A stretch of DNA of 64,000 bases from an uncultured Desulfomicrobiaceae bacterium (lineage in GTDB: Bacteria > Desulfobacterota > Desulfovibrionia > Desulfovibrionales > Desulfomicrobiaceae), in contig CALKRN010000008.1 of NCBI GenBank assembly GCA_937989665.1, positions 18,028-82,027 on the forward strand, written 5' to 3'. Shown one piece after another: positions 17,178 through 26,116 of this stretch. The notes beneath the pieces were generated by a model. The model saw nothing but the letters and a program-made list of their open reading frames with translations. It was not told the DNA's origin and did no database searches. The translations under genes and the position numbers were made by a program. Positions within the stretch are counted from its first letter, which is position 1. The number at the start of each line of letters is the position of its first letter.

Positions 17178-18498
17178 ACGCCTTCTGGCCGCGGCCCTGG
17201 TGGTGCTGGCCTGGCTCAGTGTCCCGGCCCTTGCCCAAGAGGGGCCAGCGCCTCTCACCATGGAAGCCGCCGTGGACGAGGGTTTACGCGCCAACCAGGG
17301 CATCCAAGCCGCCCAAGCGGCCATGGCCCGGGCCGAAGCCGCCCTCAAGGCCGCCTGGGGGGGGCTGCTGCCGCGGATGGACCTCACCTACAACCGCAAC
17401 CGTATCCACAACAACAGCGAGTCCTCGGAGCGTGATGCCGATTATCTCAACCAGCACGCCACCAACTGGAGCATCAACCTCCGCCAACCTCTGTTCTATG
17501 GCGGGGCCCTCGTGAATCAGATCGCCAAATCGCGCTTGGAGCGCACCCGCCAGGAACTCCTCCTGCGCCAAACCCAGGTGGAACTAGCCAGCGACATCCG
17601 CCAGACCTTCGTCAACATCCTCTGGTACCGGGCCGTGGCCCGGGCCTATGCCAAGTCCGTGGAACGGCTGCGCGGCCACCTCGAAGCAGCGCAAGCCTTT
17701 TTCCAGGTGGGCGAAAAACCGTGGCTTGCGGTCCTCGAAGCCCAAGTGGACCTGGCTGAGGCAGAACAAAACCTGGCCAAGGCGCGCAACCAAGAGCGGG
17801 TGTTTACGGTCAAACTCCAAAGCCTCCTTGGCCGCGCCACCGAGGAAAACGCCCATTTCGCCGGCGAGCTGGCAGACTTTGTCCTTGCCTTTCCCCTCTC
17901 CCGCGAAGACTGTATCCTGCGGGCTCAAACCCAGCGTCCAGACATCCGCGCCCTCGAGGCCCTTGTGGAAATGGCAGACAAGGACATCCTCATTACCGCC
18001 TCCGAAGCCCTCCCACGCGTGAGCCTCAACCTCGGCTACACCGACCAACACACCGATTACGACAACTACCCCAAAGCGGAAATCGACCGCCAATACGTTT
18101 CCGGGGGCGTCCAACTCCAATGGAATCTCTTTGCTGGCGGGCAAACCTACCAGGGCGTGCAGCAAGCGCGCCACGAAAAGACCCGCATCACTGCCAAGCG
18201 CGACGAGGCCACCACCCAAGCGCGCACCGAGGTCACCCAATACTTCCTGGAGATGGACGATGCCCGCGCCCGCATGGATGTGGCCAAGCGCTCCATGGCC
18301 TCGGCCCAAGAGGCCTTCGCAATGGCCGAGGTGCGCTTCAAGACTGGCGAGGGCACGGCTACTGAGGTCCTCGACGCCCAAACCCGGATGGTCAACGCCG
18401 AGCTCTCCCTGGTCCGAGCGCGCGCCGAATACCTCCAAGCCCAATTTGCCCTGCTGCGCGCCATGGGTGCTTTAAACGCCAACGAGCTGGGCAGTTGA
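17158..18498 (+). CDS. TolC-family outer membrane channel protein
   Basis: The 446-residue protein has a signal peptide (KIKRLLAAALVVLAWLSVPALA, cleavage likely before QEG) and two structurally repeated TolC halves of long helices and strand pairs, visible as the duplicated patterns near residues 30-220 and 245-440. It forms the outer membrane duct of the type I machine. The start at 17158 lies within the end of the adaptor gene, giving a sensible signal peptide; the longer alternative begins deeper inside that gene. The stop overlaps the uvsE start (TGATG). Confidence 0.9.
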   Translation: MPCGKIKRLLAAALVVLAWLSVPALAQEGPAPLTMEAAVDEGLRANQGIQAAQAAMARAEAALKAAWGGLLPRMDLTYNRNRIHNNSESSERDADYLNQHATNWSINLRQPLFYGGALVNQIAKSRLERTRQELLLRQTQVELASDIRQTFVNILWYRAVARAYAKSVERLRGHLEAAQAFFQVGEKPWLAVLEAQVDLAEAEQNLAKARNQERVFTVKLQSLLGRATEENAHFAGELADFVLAFPLSREDCILRAQTQRPDIRALEALVEMADKDILITASEALPRVSLNLGYTDQHTDYDNYPKAEIDRQYVSGGVQLQWNLFAGGQTYQGVQQARHEKTRITAKRDEATTQARTEVTQYFLEMDDARARMDVAKRSMASAQEAFAMAEVRFKTGEGTATEVLDAQTRMVNAELSLVRARAEYLQAQFALLRAMGALNANELGS

Positions 18499-19448
18499 TG
18501 TCCCTACGCCTGGGGCTGTGCTGCATCTTTATCCAGGAGCCTATCCGCTTTCGCTCCCTCACAGCCAAGGCCCTCCTCGCCCTCCCGCCAGCAGCGCGCC
18601 GAGCCCGCATCGATGCTGTCTGCCGCCACAACGCCGAGAGCCTCGTGGCCGCCATCCAAGCCGTCATCCGTCTTGGCATCGAGGCCTTCCGCATCCTCTC
18701 TCCGCTCTTGCCACGCATCACCCATCCCCAAGTGGGCTACCGTCTAGAAGACCTGCCTTCCGCCACGGCCATCCGCCAGGCCTTTTCTCAGGTCCGCGAC
18801 CTGGCCAAGGCCCACGATATCCGCCTAAGTTTCCACCCCGACCAATTTGTCGTCCCAGCAAGCCCCAATCCTGCGGTGCGGGAAAACTCCCTGCGCGAGC
18901 TCACCTACCATGGCTGGCTCGCTGACCTCCTCGGCGCCGAGGTCATCAATCTCCACGCCGGCGGAGCCTACGGCGACCCCGCAGCAGCCCTAACGCGCTT
19001 TGCCGCAGTCTTCCGCGACCTCCCCGAGGCCGTGCGTACCCGCCTCACCGTGGAAAACGACGACCGCGTCTTTTCCCCCCGCCAACTCCTCCCCCTCACC
19101 GAGGCCACCGGGATACCCCTCGTCTACGACGTCCACCACCACCGCTGCCTCCCCGATGACCTGAGCATCGACGAGGCCACCGCGCTCGCTGCCGCTACTT
19201 GGGCTGGCCGCGAACCCTATTGCCATATCTCCTCGCCCCTCCACCCCTGGGGCAGCGGCGATCCCAAACCTCACGCTGACTTCATCGACCCGGCCGATGT
19301 CCCCTGTTCCTGGCTCTCGCGCTCCATGACCGTGGACGTCGAGGCCAAGGCCAAAGAATTGGCCGTCCTCCAGCTCCAACGAGACCTGGAGCGCCTCCCC
19401 AACGAGCATCCCTGCCCCTCTCCTTTACGCCCCACAGACTTGCGCTAA
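18498..19448 (+). CDS. uvsE: UV damage endonuclease UvsE/UVDE
   Basis: The 316-residue TIM-barrel metalloenzyme nicks DNA 5' to UV photoproducts and other helix distortions, starting alternative excision repair. The N-terminal LGLCC, FRILSPLLP, SFHPDQFVVP, the metal ligand stretches LHAGGAYGD, LTVENDD, YDVHHHRC and HISSPLHPWG, and the final DVEAKAKELAVLQL all match the family. The ATG at 18498 overlaps the TolC stop by one base, so translation may be coupled, though no functional link to secretion is known. No intrinsic terminator follows. Confidence 0.93.
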   Translation: MSLRLGLCCIFIQEPIRFRSLTAKALLALPPAARRARIDAVCRHNAESLVAAIQAVIRLGIEAFRILSPLLPRITHPQVGYRLEDLPSATAIRQAFSQVRDLAKAHDIRLSFHPDQFVVPASPNPAVRENSLRELTYHGWLADLLGAEVINLHAGGAYGDPAAALTRFAAVFRDLPEAVRTRLTVENDDRVFSPRQLLPLTEATGIPLVYDVHHHRCLPDDLSIDEATALAAATWAGREPYCHISSPLHPWGSGDPKPHADFIDPADVPCSWLSRSMTVDVEAKAKELAVLQLQRDLERLPNEHPCPSPLRPTDLR

Positions 19449-19513
19449 GCCTCGCCAGACCTCCTCCTTCCCCGAGCCGCACACGGCGCGAGGAAGGCAG
19501 CCCCCTTTCTTCG

Positions 19514-19765
19514 TTGGTGCGGGCAAAGGGGAAAAGGGATGCCGGCAGGGTCGACCACGACCCAATCCAGGCCAAGAAGCAGTTTGCCGACCTGGTCGAA
19601 GCGGTCATCCAATATCTTGCCCAGCGCTCCGAGGTGAAGGCGAGGATCGCCATCGAGATCCACGCCGAATCGGCCACCGGCTTCGACGCCGCATTGCAAC
19701 GCGTAGTCAGGGAGAATTGCGCTGTGCTGAAGTTCAAGAATGCCGAGTTTGAAGACGGCGAATAA
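19514..19765 (+). pseudogene. Remnant: C-terminal end of a DUF499-like AAA ATPase
   Basis: The 83 codons end in IAIEIHAESATGFDAALQ followed by an NCAVLKF-type segment. From memory this resembles the extreme C-terminus of the large (about 1000-residue) DUF499 ATPases found in anti-phage and restriction-like loci with DUF1156 and DUF3780 proteins. Only the tail is here; upstream is uvsE and then 65 bases of unrelated sequence, so more than 90 percent of the parent gene would be missing. No good start codon or ribosome binding site exists (a TTG at 19514 is the only nominal start). The sequence has escaped nonsense mutation, which suggests recent deletion. The family assignment is tentative. Confidence 0.42.
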
Positions 19766-19783
19766 GCGCGTCCGTTGTGCGGT

Positions 19784-19805
19784 CACGATCCGCGCGCAGA
19801 TCGTG
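19784..19805. repeat. Short inverted repeat downstream of the remnant
   Basis: CACGATC (19784-19790) is mirrored by GATCGTG (19799-19805) around 8 GC-rich bases. There is no T-tract, so termination is unlikely. The remaining sequence to 19925 shows nothing recognisable. Confidence 0.35.
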
Positions 19806-19925
19806 CGGCCCCGCCGTCTCCAAAGAGCGCTTTGTGGGAAGAATGAGGACCTCCAACGCCATGGGCCATCGGCAACCTACAGTGCACAAGAGCGGTTTGT
19901 AGCTGCAACCCCAACGAACCCCAAG

Positions 19926-21584
19926 TTAATTGAGCCGCACAACAATCGGCACGACGACAGGGTCGCGGTCGAGGACGTTGCGAAAGAACCGCCGCAAGGC
20001 CTGGCGGATGCGATCTTCCATCTTGCGGGTGTCCTGTTTGGGGTCCTGTTCTACGATGTCCAAGATGAGGCATTGGGCGTCTTGCAGGACATAGGCAAAG
20101 TGCTGCTCAAAAATAAAGCCCTTGGACTGCAGGGTCGGGCCAAAGACGACCGTGCCATACTCGTCCTGGACCAACAGCGCCACCACCATGCCTTCATCGG
20201 CCAAAATCTGCCGCTCCTTGAGGACGCTCTGTCCCACGTCACCGACCCCTTTGCCGTCCACGAGGACAGAATCTACCGGCACATGCTCCTCGAGGCGCAT
20301 CCTGCCATCGGCGAACAAGGTGACAGGATCGCCGTTTTCCACCACCAACGCCCGCTCCGGGGCCACGCCACAGGCACGGGCGAGCTCCGCATGTTTGACT
20401 AGGTGTCGGTATTCCCCGTGGATAGGAATAAAAAACTTGGGCTGGATCGTGCGGAGCATGACCTCGAGCTCCTCCCGATGGGCATGGCCCGAGGCGTGAA
20501 TGGACTGGATCTTTTCATGGAGCACGGTGGCACCAAGGCGGTAGAGGTCGTTGATGACCCGGGTAATGGCGCGGGTGTTGCCCGGGATAAAACTCGAGGA
20601 CAGGATGACGAGGTCTCCCGGCTGAATTGCCAATTGCCGGTGTTCTCCGCGAGCCACGCGGCTCAGGGCAGAGAGCGGCTCCCCTTGAGAGCCGGTGAGG
20701 AGAATAATCGCCCGCTCCAAGGACTGTTCTGAGAAGACTTCCAAGGGCTGGCAGCGCCGCGGGTCCACTCGAAGCAGCCCCAGATCGCGGGCAATCTCCA
20801 TGTTGGAGGACAAGCTGCGTCCCGTAAAGGCCACTGCTCGATGGAGACGGGCGGCGATATCGAGGATCTCCTGAATGCGCTGGATATGACTGGAAAAAAG
20901 GGTCACGAGCACCCGGCCCGGGGCCCCCGCGATAATTCCCTCCAAGGTTGCCTCGATCTCCCGCTCGGAGAGGGAGGTCCCCTCGCGCTCCACATTGGTG
21001 GAATCGGACAAGAGGAGCTGCACCCCAGGGGCAGCAAACTGGGCAAAGGCATCCAGGTCCGTGGCGTGACCGCCAAGGGGCGTGGGGTCGAGCTTGAAGT
21101 CACCAGTATGGATGATGCGGCCTACCGGGGTCTCAAGCCCTAGGCCAAAGCCTTCCACAATGGAATGGCAGACGGGCAAAAAGGTGCAGGCAAAGGGGCC
21201 AAGCTCCACCCGGCTGCCGGCCCGTACGGGGCGCGCATCGAGGAGGTGCTCCTGGCCACGCTCCTGGAGCTTCTTCTGCACAAGCCCCAAGGTAAACTGC
21301 GAGCCATACACCGGCAGGCGCGGCAGCCCTGGCAAGAGCCAGGGGAGGGCACCGATGTGGTCCTCATGCCCGTGGGTCAGAATAATCCCCACGAGCTTGG
21401 AGCGGCGCTCGAAGATAAAATCAAGGCGCGGAATAACAATATCCACGCCGTAGAGCACCGCATCCGGGAACATGAGCCCACAATCCACCAGGAGCATCTG
21501 CTCCGAGGTCTCCAGGGCCAGGCAATTCATGCCGATTTCGCCAAGCCCCCCCAACGGGGTGATGGTCACAGCGGATGCGTCCAT
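19926..21584 (-). CDS. rnj: Ribonuclease J (metallo-beta-lactamase/beta-CASP RNase)
   Basis: The 552-residue protein contains the metallo-beta-lactamase motif HGHEDH (71-76), further ligands in HSIVEG and HTGDFKLDPTP, beta-CASP motifs (FTGRSLSSN, LTGSQGEP, HASGHAHREE, FIPIHGEYRHL) and the C-terminal RNase J dimer domain. RNase J has 5'-to-3' exonuclease and endonuclease activity in mRNA decay and rRNA processing. GGAGGAAGG precedes the ATG. It lies downstream of the EF-G-like gene on the same strand but behind that gene's terminator, so it has its own promoter in the 21585-21693 gap. Confidence 0.95.
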   Translation of the reverse strand: MDASAVTITPLGGLGEIGMNCLALETSEQMLLVDCGLMFPDAVLYGVDIVIPRLDFIFERRSKLVGIILTHGHEDHIGALPWLLPGLPRLPVYGSQFTLGLVQKKLQERGQEHLLDARPVRAGSRVELGPFACTFLPVCHSIVEGFGLGLETPVGRIIHTGDFKLDPTPLGGHATDLDAFAQFAAPGVQLLLSDSTNVEREGTSLSEREIEATLEGIIAGAPGRVLVTLFSSHIQRIQEILDIAARLHRAVAFTGRSLSSNMEIARDLGLLRVDPRRCQPLEVFSEQSLERAIILLTGSQGEPLSALSRVARGEHRQLAIQPGDLVILSSSFIPGNTRAITRVINDLYRLGATVLHEKIQSIHASGHAHREELEVMLRTIQPKFFIPIHGEYRHLVKHAELARACGVAPERALVVENGDPVTLFADGRMRLEEHVPVDSVLVDGKGVGDVGQSVLKERQILADEGMVVALLVQDEYGTVVFGPTLQSKGFIFEQHFAYVLQDAQCLILDIVEQDPKQDTRKMEDRIRQALRRFFRNVLDRDPVVVPIVVRLN

Positions 21585-21693
21585 GGGGCCATCCTTCCTC
21601 CAGAAGAGATATCCCGTTCTGGCTACGGAAATTTAGCCCGGAAAACAAGCACGATGCCGCAAGACAATGGCTCGTTTTTTGTCTGGCGTTGTA

Positions 21694-21731
21694 TCCAAAA
21701 AGTAAAGCACCAGACCGCAGAGGCCTGGTGC
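21694..21731 (-). terminator. Intrinsic terminator of the EF-G-like gene
   Basis: On the minus strand GCACCAGGCC pairs with GGTCTGGTGC (one G-T pair) around TCTGC, between 21731 and 21707, followed by TTTACTTTTT. It lies 27 bases past the EF-G-like stop. Confidence 0.88.
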
Positions 21732-21757
21732 CTTGCCCTCCAATGGGCTTCAGTTGG

Positions 21758-23818
21758 TTAGGTCTCCGTACGTTTGGCTTCGGCAATAACTGCTTCGGCA
21801 ATCTGCGGTGGGCATTCTTCGTAGTGGTCAAACTCCATGGTAAATGTCCCCTGACCACCGGTCATGGAGCGCAGGGTCTGGGCATACTGCATCATCTCGG
21901 CCATGGGGACATGGGCGCGCACCTCGGTTACCCCGCCACTGGAATCCGACCCCAGCACCCGGCCGCGCCGGCTGGAGAGATCCCCAATGACATCGCCCAT
22001 GTACTCGTCGGGGATAAACACACTCACCAGCATGATGGGCTCAAGGAGAATAGGATTACACTGCTCCATGGCCTTCTTGAAGGCCAACGAGCCGGCGATC
22101 TTGAAGGCCATTTCCGAGGAATCCACTGAGTGGTAGGAGCCGTCGTAGAGGCTGACCTTGAAATCGATAACCGGGTAGCCGGCCAAAAAGCCCCGCGCCG
22201 CAGCCTCCTGAATCCCCTTATCCACCGCCGGGATATAGTTGCGCGGGATGGCCCCGCCCACGACCTCGTCTACGAACTCGTAGCCCGCCCCCCGGGGCAG
22301 AGGCTCCATGCGGATCCAACAATCGCCAAATTGACCACGACCACCGGTCTGTTTCTTATGCCGGCCCTGGACCTGGGCTTTGCCTTTGATGGTCTCGCGG
22401 TACGGGATTTTGGGCGTCTGGAGGAGGATATTGGCCTTGTAGCGGCGCTTGGCCTTTTCCACCGCGATCTCGATATGGAGCTGCCCCATGCCCGAGAGGA
22501 GCATATCGCCGGTGTCTTCGTTGCGGGTAAGCTGCAAGGTGACGTCTTCATCCAGGAGCTTTTGTACGGCGGCAAAGACCTTATCTTCGTCCCCTTTTTC
22601 CTGGGCCGCCAAGGCATAGCTTAAGATGGGGGGGGTAAGTTTGGGCGGCACGAGGGCAAACGGCGCCTTTTCCGCACACAAGGTATCGCCCGTGGCCGTG
22701 TTCTTGAGCTTGGCCACGGCCACGATCGCCCCCGGCCCTACGGCCTCTTTACAGGGAATCTGTTTTTTGCCCTCGAGATAGAGCAACCCACCGATCTTTT
22801 CCTTGTCCTCCTTCGTGGCATTGAGGACCGTCATATCCGGTGCCAAAATCCCTGAGAGGACCCGCAGGATGGAGAGCTGGCCGGTAAAGGGATCGGAGAG
22901 GGTCTTGCAGACAAACGCCGCCAGCGGTTCTTCCGGGCTTGAGGCCCGGGTGGCGCCGTCCTTGCCCTGCCACGGGGCATGCTCCAAGGGCGAGGGAAGA
23001 AAGCGCGCAATGGCATCGAGGAGCAAGGCTCCCCCTTTGGCCGTCAAGGCTGAGCCCACCACCACCGGCACGAGGGCCCGGGAGAGGACCCCCTGCCGCA
23101 AACCAGCCTCCAGGTCCGCCGCCGAGAGTTCGCCGGCGTCGAGATACCGTTCCATGAGCTCTTCGCTCGTCTCGGCGATGTTTTCCACCGCCACCTCGCG
23201 GGCGGCCTGGACTTCATCGACCATATCTTCAGGCACGGCGGCAGGGGTAAGGGCGCCATTGTCTCCAAAAAGCAGGGCCGAGCCAGCAAGGACGTCCACC
23301 ACGCCCCGAAAATTGGCCTCACTGCCAATGGGCATAAAAAGCGGCACGGCCCGCACCCCAAGGACCGAGGTCAACCCCGCCAGGGCCGCAGCAAAATCCG
23401 CCCGCTCCCGGTCCATCTTACCGATAAAGGCCAAGGCCGGCAGGTCGAGCTTGCGCGCCTCGCCCCAGATCTTTTTCGTGAGTGGTTTGACGCCATCAAG
23501 GGCATCCAGCACCAAGACCACGCCATCCACTGCAGTGAGAAGATACGGTAAATCGCCGATAAAATTGGTGTCACCGGGCGTATCCACGAGAAAATGCTCT
23601 GCCCCTTTCCAAAGATAGTGGGCAAAGCCCGGCTGGATACTGCCCCGGCGTTTGATTTCTTCGGGCTCATAGTCCAGGGCGGTGGTCCCTTCTTCGATCT
23701 TGCCCTGCCGCGACAGGACACCGGCCGTCACCAGCATATGTTCTGCCAGCGAGGTCTTGCCCGTGCCCCCATGTCCAATCAGGGCATACGTCCGTTGTTG
23801 TGCCAGTCGTTCCTCCAT
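21758..23818 (-). CDS. Elongation factor G-like GTPase (EF-G2 subfamily)
   Basis: The 686-residue protein has the five-domain layout of EF-G. G1 is GHGGTGKT (15-22), G3 is DTPGD (79-83) and G4 is GKMD (133-136) in place of the canonical NKMD. Domain IV contains the QTGGRGQFGDCWI segment. The N-terminal sequence and altered G4 put it in the divergent EF-G2/FusA2-type group, whose role in translation is not the main translocation step and remains unclear. The true fusA normally sits with rpsL/rpsG, not here. AAGGGGG precedes the ATG at 23818; codons further 5' in frame are noncoding. A strong terminator follows. Confidence 0.9.
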   Translation of the reverse strand: MEERLAQQRTYALIGHGGTGKTSLAEHMLVTAGVLSRQGKIEEGTTALDYEPEEIKRRGSIQPGFAHYLWKGAEHFLVDTPGDTNFIGDLPYLLTAVDGVVLVLDALDGVKPLTKKIWGEARKLDLPALAFIGKMDRERADFAAALAGLTSVLGVRAVPLFMPIGSEANFRGVVDVLAGSALLFGDNGALTPAAVPEDMVDEVQAAREVAVENIAETSEELMERYLDAGELSAADLEAGLRQGVLSRALVPVVVGSALTAKGGALLLDAIARFLPSPLEHAPWQGKDGATRASSPEEPLAAFVCKTLSDPFTGQLSILRVLSGILAPDMTVLNATKEDKEKIGGLLYLEGKKQIPCKEAVGPGAIVAVAKLKNTATGDTLCAEKAPFALVPPKLTPPILSYALAAQEKGDEDKVFAAVQKLLDEDVTLQLTRNEDTGDMLLSGMGQLHIEIAVEKAKRRYKANILLQTPKIPYRETIKGKAQVQGRHKKQTGGRGQFGDCWIRMEPLPRGAGYEFVDEVVGGAIPRNYIPAVDKGIQEAAARGFLAGYPVIDFKVSLYDGSYHSVDSSEMAFKIAGSLAFKKAMEQCNPILLEPIMLVSVFIPDEYMGDVIGDLSSRRGRVLGSDSSGGVTEVRAHVPMAEMMQYAQTLRSMTGGQGTFTMEFDHYEECPPQIAEAVIAEAKRTET

Positions 23819-24032
23819 ACGGGCCCCCTTTCCACGTAAATTTGGCGCGTGCGCCAGGAAATACGGTATGTTTCGGCCATCTGGCCGCATTCGTCTGGGG
23901 TCAGTCGGGGCTCTTGCCTTTCGCCCCTCATTGGTCCAAGCATCCCTCCCGCTTGCGGTGCCCATGCGGGCCCTCGCACGAGGGCATTCAATTTTTTCAA
24001 GATTTTGGCCCTATAGAGAGGGGGTTGGGAAA

Positions 24033-25007
24033 TTGTCAAGACAGCTTCTTTTTCCAAGGGGTTATCCTGACGGCGGTCTGCGGCTGCTCCGTCTGCCCCC
24101 GGCAACCATCGACACCGCTGGATCATGGCTCCCATGGTCCGAGGCCCCAAGCCCAGAGCTCAAGGCAAATGTGGAGCGCTGGGGCATCCTCCACCCCATC
24201 CTCGTGGATGCGAGCGCCGACCGACCAGTCCTCCTTGATGGACTGGCCCGGCTCCAACTCGCCCAGGCCACGGAGCATGACCTCCTTGCCCTGGACGTTG
24301 GTCCCCTCTCACCGAGCGAGCGCCTCATCCACCACCTGGCCGCCAATTTCCATAAACCCCCCACCGAGGCCCGGCTCATCGCCGCCTGCCGGGCAGCCAC
24401 CTCCCTGGGCAGCACCGTTGAAGAGGCCCTCGCCATCCTCCACCTCCATCCCAAGACCAAGACCGCTCGGCTGCTGGCAGACTGGCTCACCCTCCCCCCT
24501 ACCTGGGATACGTGGCTCGCCCGCGGCCATGCCTGCCTCGCCGCCGCTCCCCTCCTCGCCCGTCTCACCGCAGAAGAACGCGCCGCCGTGGAGCCGCTCC
24601 TCGCGGCCTATGCCTGGTCCCAAGGGGCGCTCATCAATCTCCTCTCGTGGCTCACCGAGGCCGCCTGCCGCGACAACGTGCCCATGCCGAAACTCGTGGC
24701 CCAGCTCTCCCTCGAAGACGTCCACCAACTCTCGCCCCAAGATGCCATGGCCCGTCTCCTCGCCGTGGCAAAGCGCCTGCGCTATCCCGAGCGCAGCCGA
24801 CTGGAAGCCCGCTGGAGCGAGGCGGTGCGCGCCCTTCACCTCCCTGCACCCTGGCAGATCCACCGGACGGACGAGTTTGAAACCGGCACCGTGGAGCTGC
24901 GGCTGCGGATCGCCCAACCTGCAGAAGTGGCTGCGGCGGCAGCGGCCCTCGCCCAGCAGGCCCAGTCCACCGCCTGGCAGGACATCCTGGAGGTCGGGCG
25001 TGCGTGA
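24033..25007 (+). CDS. ParB-like nuclease-fold domain protein, uncertain start
   Basis: About 324 residues. The first ~100 residues resemble the ParB N-terminal domain (LPPATIDTAG, then RWGILHPILVDASADRPVLLDGLARLQLA), but the GERRxRA-type box of true partition ParB is absent, so CTP-driven chromosome partitioning is unlikely. The rest is helical with no recognised domain. No ATG is near the domain start; a TTG at 24033 behind a GGGGG run is the best guess, with an ATG at 23964 possible. The gene overlaps the following radical SAM gene by 8 bases, so the two products probably act together. A DNA-binding or targeting role is inference. Confidence 0.72.
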   Translation: MSRQLLFPRGYPDGGLRLLRLPPATIDTAGSWLPWSEAPSPELKANVERWGILHPILVDASADRPVLLDGLARLQLAQATEHDLLALDVGPLSPSERLIHHLAANFHKPPTEARLIAACRAATSLGSTVEEALAILHLHPKTKTARLLADWLTLPPTWDTWLARGHACLAAAPLLARLTAEERAAVEPLLAAYAWSQGALINLLSWLTEAACRDNVPMPKLVAQLSLEDVHQLSPQDAMARLLAVAKRLRYPERSRLEARWSEAVRALHLPAPWQIHRTDEFETGTVELRLRIAQPAEVAAAAAALAQQAQSTAWQDILEVGRA

Positions 25008-26097
25008 CCTCCTGCCTGCCCTCCAGGCCCGCATCACCTCCGTGGTCGTGGACGATACCGTGGCGAGCGTCCCTCTCGCACATCGGGTCCGCACCCTTCT
25101 GCCCGCAGCCCAATGGCAGACCCGCCAACCAGAGGACCCCTTGCCCCGTGACGCCCGCACCCTCTACCTCAAGGCCTTTCGTGGCCGCTTCCTGCGCCCC
25201 TGTCCTGGCACGAGCCACTACCGCTGCTGCGGCTACCACATCCTCCACATCGGGGAAAACTGCCCCCTCGCCTGCTCCTACTGCATCCTCCAGGCCTATT
25301 TCGATGACCCTACCCTCAAGGTATGGGCCAACTGGGACGACCTGGAGGCCGAGGTTGTCACCACCCTCCGCGCCTACCCCAAGCGGCGATGGCGCCTCGG
25401 GACCGGGGAATTCACGGACTCTTTAGCCCTTGAGCCTCTCACGGGAATGAGCGCCTGGCTCGTGGAGCTGCTCTCGCCTTGGGCCAATGTCGTCTTGGAG
25501 CTCAAATCTAAAGTGGCGGATCTCTCCTGGCTCGCCGCGGTCCGCGACCCCCGCCGGGTGCTTGCCGCCTGGTCCGTCAATGCGCCAGAGGTCATTGCCC
25601 GCGAAGAACAGGGGCCACGGGCGGACCTCCTGCAGCGCCTTAACGCTGCACGCACCTGTGCCGCGGCAGGAGTACGCGTGTGCCTCCACTTTGATCCCAT
25701 CCTCTTCTATCCCGGCTGGGAGCAAGGATACCAGCAGGCAGTGGAGGCCATTGCCGACACCCTGCGGCCCAAGGATGTGGCCTTCATCAGCCTCGGCTCT
25801 TTCCGTGGCATGCCACGGCTCATTGCCTCCATCCGCGAACGGTTCCCTCAAGCTCAATATGCCGTGGCCGAACTTGTCCCTGGACTCGACGGGAAGCTGC
25901 GGCTGCTGCGTCCCCTACGCACCCGCCAGCTGGCCTTTGTTGCCCAATTGCTCCGCCAGGCTGGCTTTGGCGACCAACTCTACCTCTGCATGGAGTCCGA
26001 TGTGGTCTGGCAAGCAGTCCTTGGCATAACGCCAGGCCAACGCGGGGGACTGGCACGCTATCTCGAGCACCTGGCGTTTGATACCCCGAACCGTTAG
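25000..26097 (+). CDS. Radical SAM protein, spore photoproduct lyase-like
   Basis: The 365-residue protein has the radical SAM cluster motif CxxxCxxC as C88, C92, C95 (ENCPLACSYC), preceded by GYHILHIGE and followed by LGTGEFTDSL, features shared with the SplB/DNA-photolyase-like group that repairs thymine dimers by radical chemistry. Additional cysteines include C68, C76 and C77. The start is GTG at 25000 with GGAGG six bases upstream, inside the 3' end of the ParB-like gene. The host is probably not a sporeformer, so the substrate may be other DNA lesions or unrelated. A 167-residue unknown follows 19 bases later. Confidence 0.85.
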   Translation: MRDLLPALQARITSVVVDDTVASVPLAHRVRTLLPAAQWQTRQPEDPLPRDARTLYLKAFRGRFLRPCPGTSHYRCCGYHILHIGENCPLACSYCILQAYFDDPTLKVWANWDDLEAEVVTTLRAYPKRRWRLGTGEFTDSLALEPLTGMSAWLVELLSPWANVVLELKSKVADLSWLAAVRDPRRVLAAWSVNAPEVIAREEQGPRADLLQRLNAARTCAAAGVRVCLHFDPILFYPGWEQGYQQAVEAIADTLRPKDVAFISLGSFRGMPRLIASIRERFPQAQYAVAELVPGLDGKLRLLRPLRTRQLAFVAQLLRQAGFGDQLYLCMESDVVWQAVLGITPGQRGGLARYLEHLAFDTPNR

Positions 26098-26116
26098 CCC
26101 CACCAACCGCTTCCCC

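Noticed and set aside
23800..24999. Frame upstream of the radical SAM gene
   Set aside because: Same frame is open but the ParB-like gene is the coding one there; radical SAM homology begins at 25000.
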